Shown here: positions 63,190 through 64,000 of the stretch, one piece after another
Position numbering within the stretch: the first letter of the stretch is position 1
Layout of the letters: every line of letters begins with the position of its first letter
The notes under the pieces: generated by a model
What the model saw: only the letters and a program-made list of their open reading frames with translations
Databases searched by the model: none
What the model was told of the DNA's origin: nothing
From: Streptomyces lavendulae subsp. lavendulae
Lineage (GTDB): Bacteria > Actinomycetota > Actinomycetes > Streptomycetales > Streptomycetaceae
Length of the DNA: 64,000 nucleotides
Direction: 5' to 3'
Assembly: GCF_002803845.1 (NCBI RefSeq)
Contig: NZ_CP024985.1
Coordinates: 2,728,001-2,792,000, forward strand
Position numbers and translations under genes: made by a program

Positions 63190-64000
63190 CTATGCGAACG
63201 CCGTGCCCCGACGGCGCCCAAGGCGCCCGCGCCGCCGACCGGTTCGCGCCGGATCCGGAACCGTCAGGAAGGTCGCCGGCTGCTCCAGCCTGCGCCAGTG
63301 GTCGAAGGGCCAGGCGATCACCACCGCCTGCCCGACCACGCCGTTCTCGTCGATGGTGCCGTCGAAGGCCTCGTCGAGGTGGTAGCGGGAGTCGGCCGAA
63401 TTGGCGCGGTGGTCGCCCATTACGAAGAGGCGTCCCTTCGGTACGTGCACCTCGAAACGGATCTCCGAGGGGGCGTTGCCCGGTGACACGTACGGCTCAT
63501 CGAGCGGCGCGCCGTTGACGGTCACCCGGCCCCGCGCGTCGCAGCACTTCACGGTGTCCCCGCCGACGCCGACGACCCGCTTGATGAGGTCCTGCTCGTC
63601 GGCGGACGGCAGCAGGCCGATGAAGGTCAGGGCCTCCTTGACCTGCTTGATCCCGGCCGGGTCCTGGTCCGGCTGGGCGGCCTCGCCCTTGAGCCAGCCC
63701 CCCGGGTCCTTGAACACGACGACGTCGCCGCGTTCGACCTTGGCGCCGAACCACGGGGTGAGCTTGTCCACGAGCACCCGGTCCCCGATCCGGATCGTCT
63801 GCTCCATCGAACCGGACGGGATGAAGAAGGCCTGCACGAGGAAGGTCTTGAGCAGCAGCGCGATGCACAGGGCGACGACCACGAGCAGCGGCAGCTCGCC
63901 CGCCCGCCGGGTGCGCCGACGCCGCCGGACCCGCCGTGCCAGCCTGCGCCGCTCGGCCCGGCCGCCGGGCTCCGGCGCGGCGGTCTCCTCCTCGCCGGCT
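63190..64000 (-). CDS. lepB: Type I signal peptidase (first visible of the tandem set), N-terminus cut by window edge
   Basis: Signal peptidase I, at least 269 codons visible and open to the window edge. The basic, Arg-rich cytoplasmic stretch near the edge precedes the helix (LPLLVVVALCIALLLKTFLV). The serine is in PSGSMEQTI, the lysine in DLIKRVVGVGGDTV, and the box GDHRANSADSRYH follows. Unlike the two downstream copies it lacks a C-terminal membrane helix and ends in a basic RRRGRLGRRRGTAFA tail. The start lies outside the window. It is 105 bases upstream of the next peptidase gene. Confidence 0.92.
   Translation of the reverse strand, partial: AGEEETAAPEPGGRAERRRLARRVRRRRRTRRAGELPLLVVVALCIALLLKTFLVQAFFIPSGSMEQTIRIGDRVLVDKLTPWFGAKVERGDVVVFKDPGGWLKGEAAQPDQDPAGIKQVKEALTFIGLLPSADEQDLIKRVVGVGGDTVKCCDARGRVTVNGAPLDEPYVSPGNAPSEIRFEVHVPKGRLFVMGDHRANSADSRYHLDEAFDGTIDENGVVGQAVVIAWPFDHWRRLEQPATFLTVPDPARTGRRRGRLGRRRGTAFA

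Overview
High-GC, gene-dense chromosomal DNA from a Streptomyces (or very close relative). The evidence is a whiG sporulation sigma factor downstream of comM and dprA, the rpsB-tsf-pyrH-frr-cdsA block, tandem type I signal peptidase genes, a DUF2469 gene, GTG starts, and many stop/start overlaps of the GTGA, ATGA or TGATG type. I see no rRNA, tRNA, CRISPR array, insertion sequence or phage gene, and no gene-free stretch above 300 bases. The window cuts ispG at its left edge (C-terminus missing) and a signal peptidase gene at its right edge (N-terminus missing).

Layout. 1-4.9 kb (minus strand): a MEP isoprenoid block, unknown gene-dxr-rseP-ispG. 5-12.8 kb (minus): a long acyl-CoA dehydrogenase, an aldehyde dehydrogenase, a PucR-type regulator and a membrane-anchored P-loop ATPase. 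13-17.7 kb: gabT, a PAP2 phosphatase, a secreted GH18 chitinase with a DasR-like operator in its promoter, and a small unknown gene. 17.8-25 kb (minus): a polyamine operon running aldehyde dehydrogenase-potD-potA-potB-potC-puuB-like oxidase. 25.2-32 kb: a coupled NADAR/Nudix pair, a DUF4190-like membrane protein, a deaminase (probably aminodeoxyfutalosine deaminase), a glycerophosphodiesterase, a NarL-type two-component pair and a secreted serine hydrolase. 32-36.9 kb: a second polyamine-binding lipoprotein and a second aldehyde dehydrogenase, divergent from an Lrp/AsnC regulator and a class III aminotransferase. 37-44.7 kb: an ABC pair with a degenerate ATPase, a LOG-like protein, a DMT permease, a small membrane protein and a ferredoxin/ferredoxin reductase/P450 cassette. 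44.7-48.8 kb (minus): a thiBPQ thiamine importer behind a TPP riboswitch. 48.8-56.8 kb: rlmN, cdsA, frr, pyrH, tsf, rpsB, an M23 peptidase, a TetR regulator and whiG. 57-64 kb (minus): dprA, comM, yraN, DUF2469, a Nudix gene and three signal peptidase genes.

How the genes fit together. Between 7 and 37 kb lie most parts for growth on polyamines: two PotD-like binding lipoproteins, one PotABC channel, a gamma-glutamylpolyamine oxidase candidate, two aldehyde dehydrogenases of the aminobutyraldehyde type, a polyamine aminotransferase, a GABA aminotransferase, a candidate succinate-semialdehyde dehydrogenase, and Lrp and PucR regulators. The two aldehyde dehydrogenase promoters share an inverted repeat, TCCGT-N20-ACGGA, with exactly the same spacing. 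This is the best new regulatory signal in the window and a candidate operator for the Lrp/AsnC protein. Other items worth following are the NADAR-Nudix gene pair, the self-contained P450 electron-transfer cassette, the ABC ATPase without a normal signature motif, and repeated CCGGTGA boxes between the two-component genes and the serine hydrolase gene.
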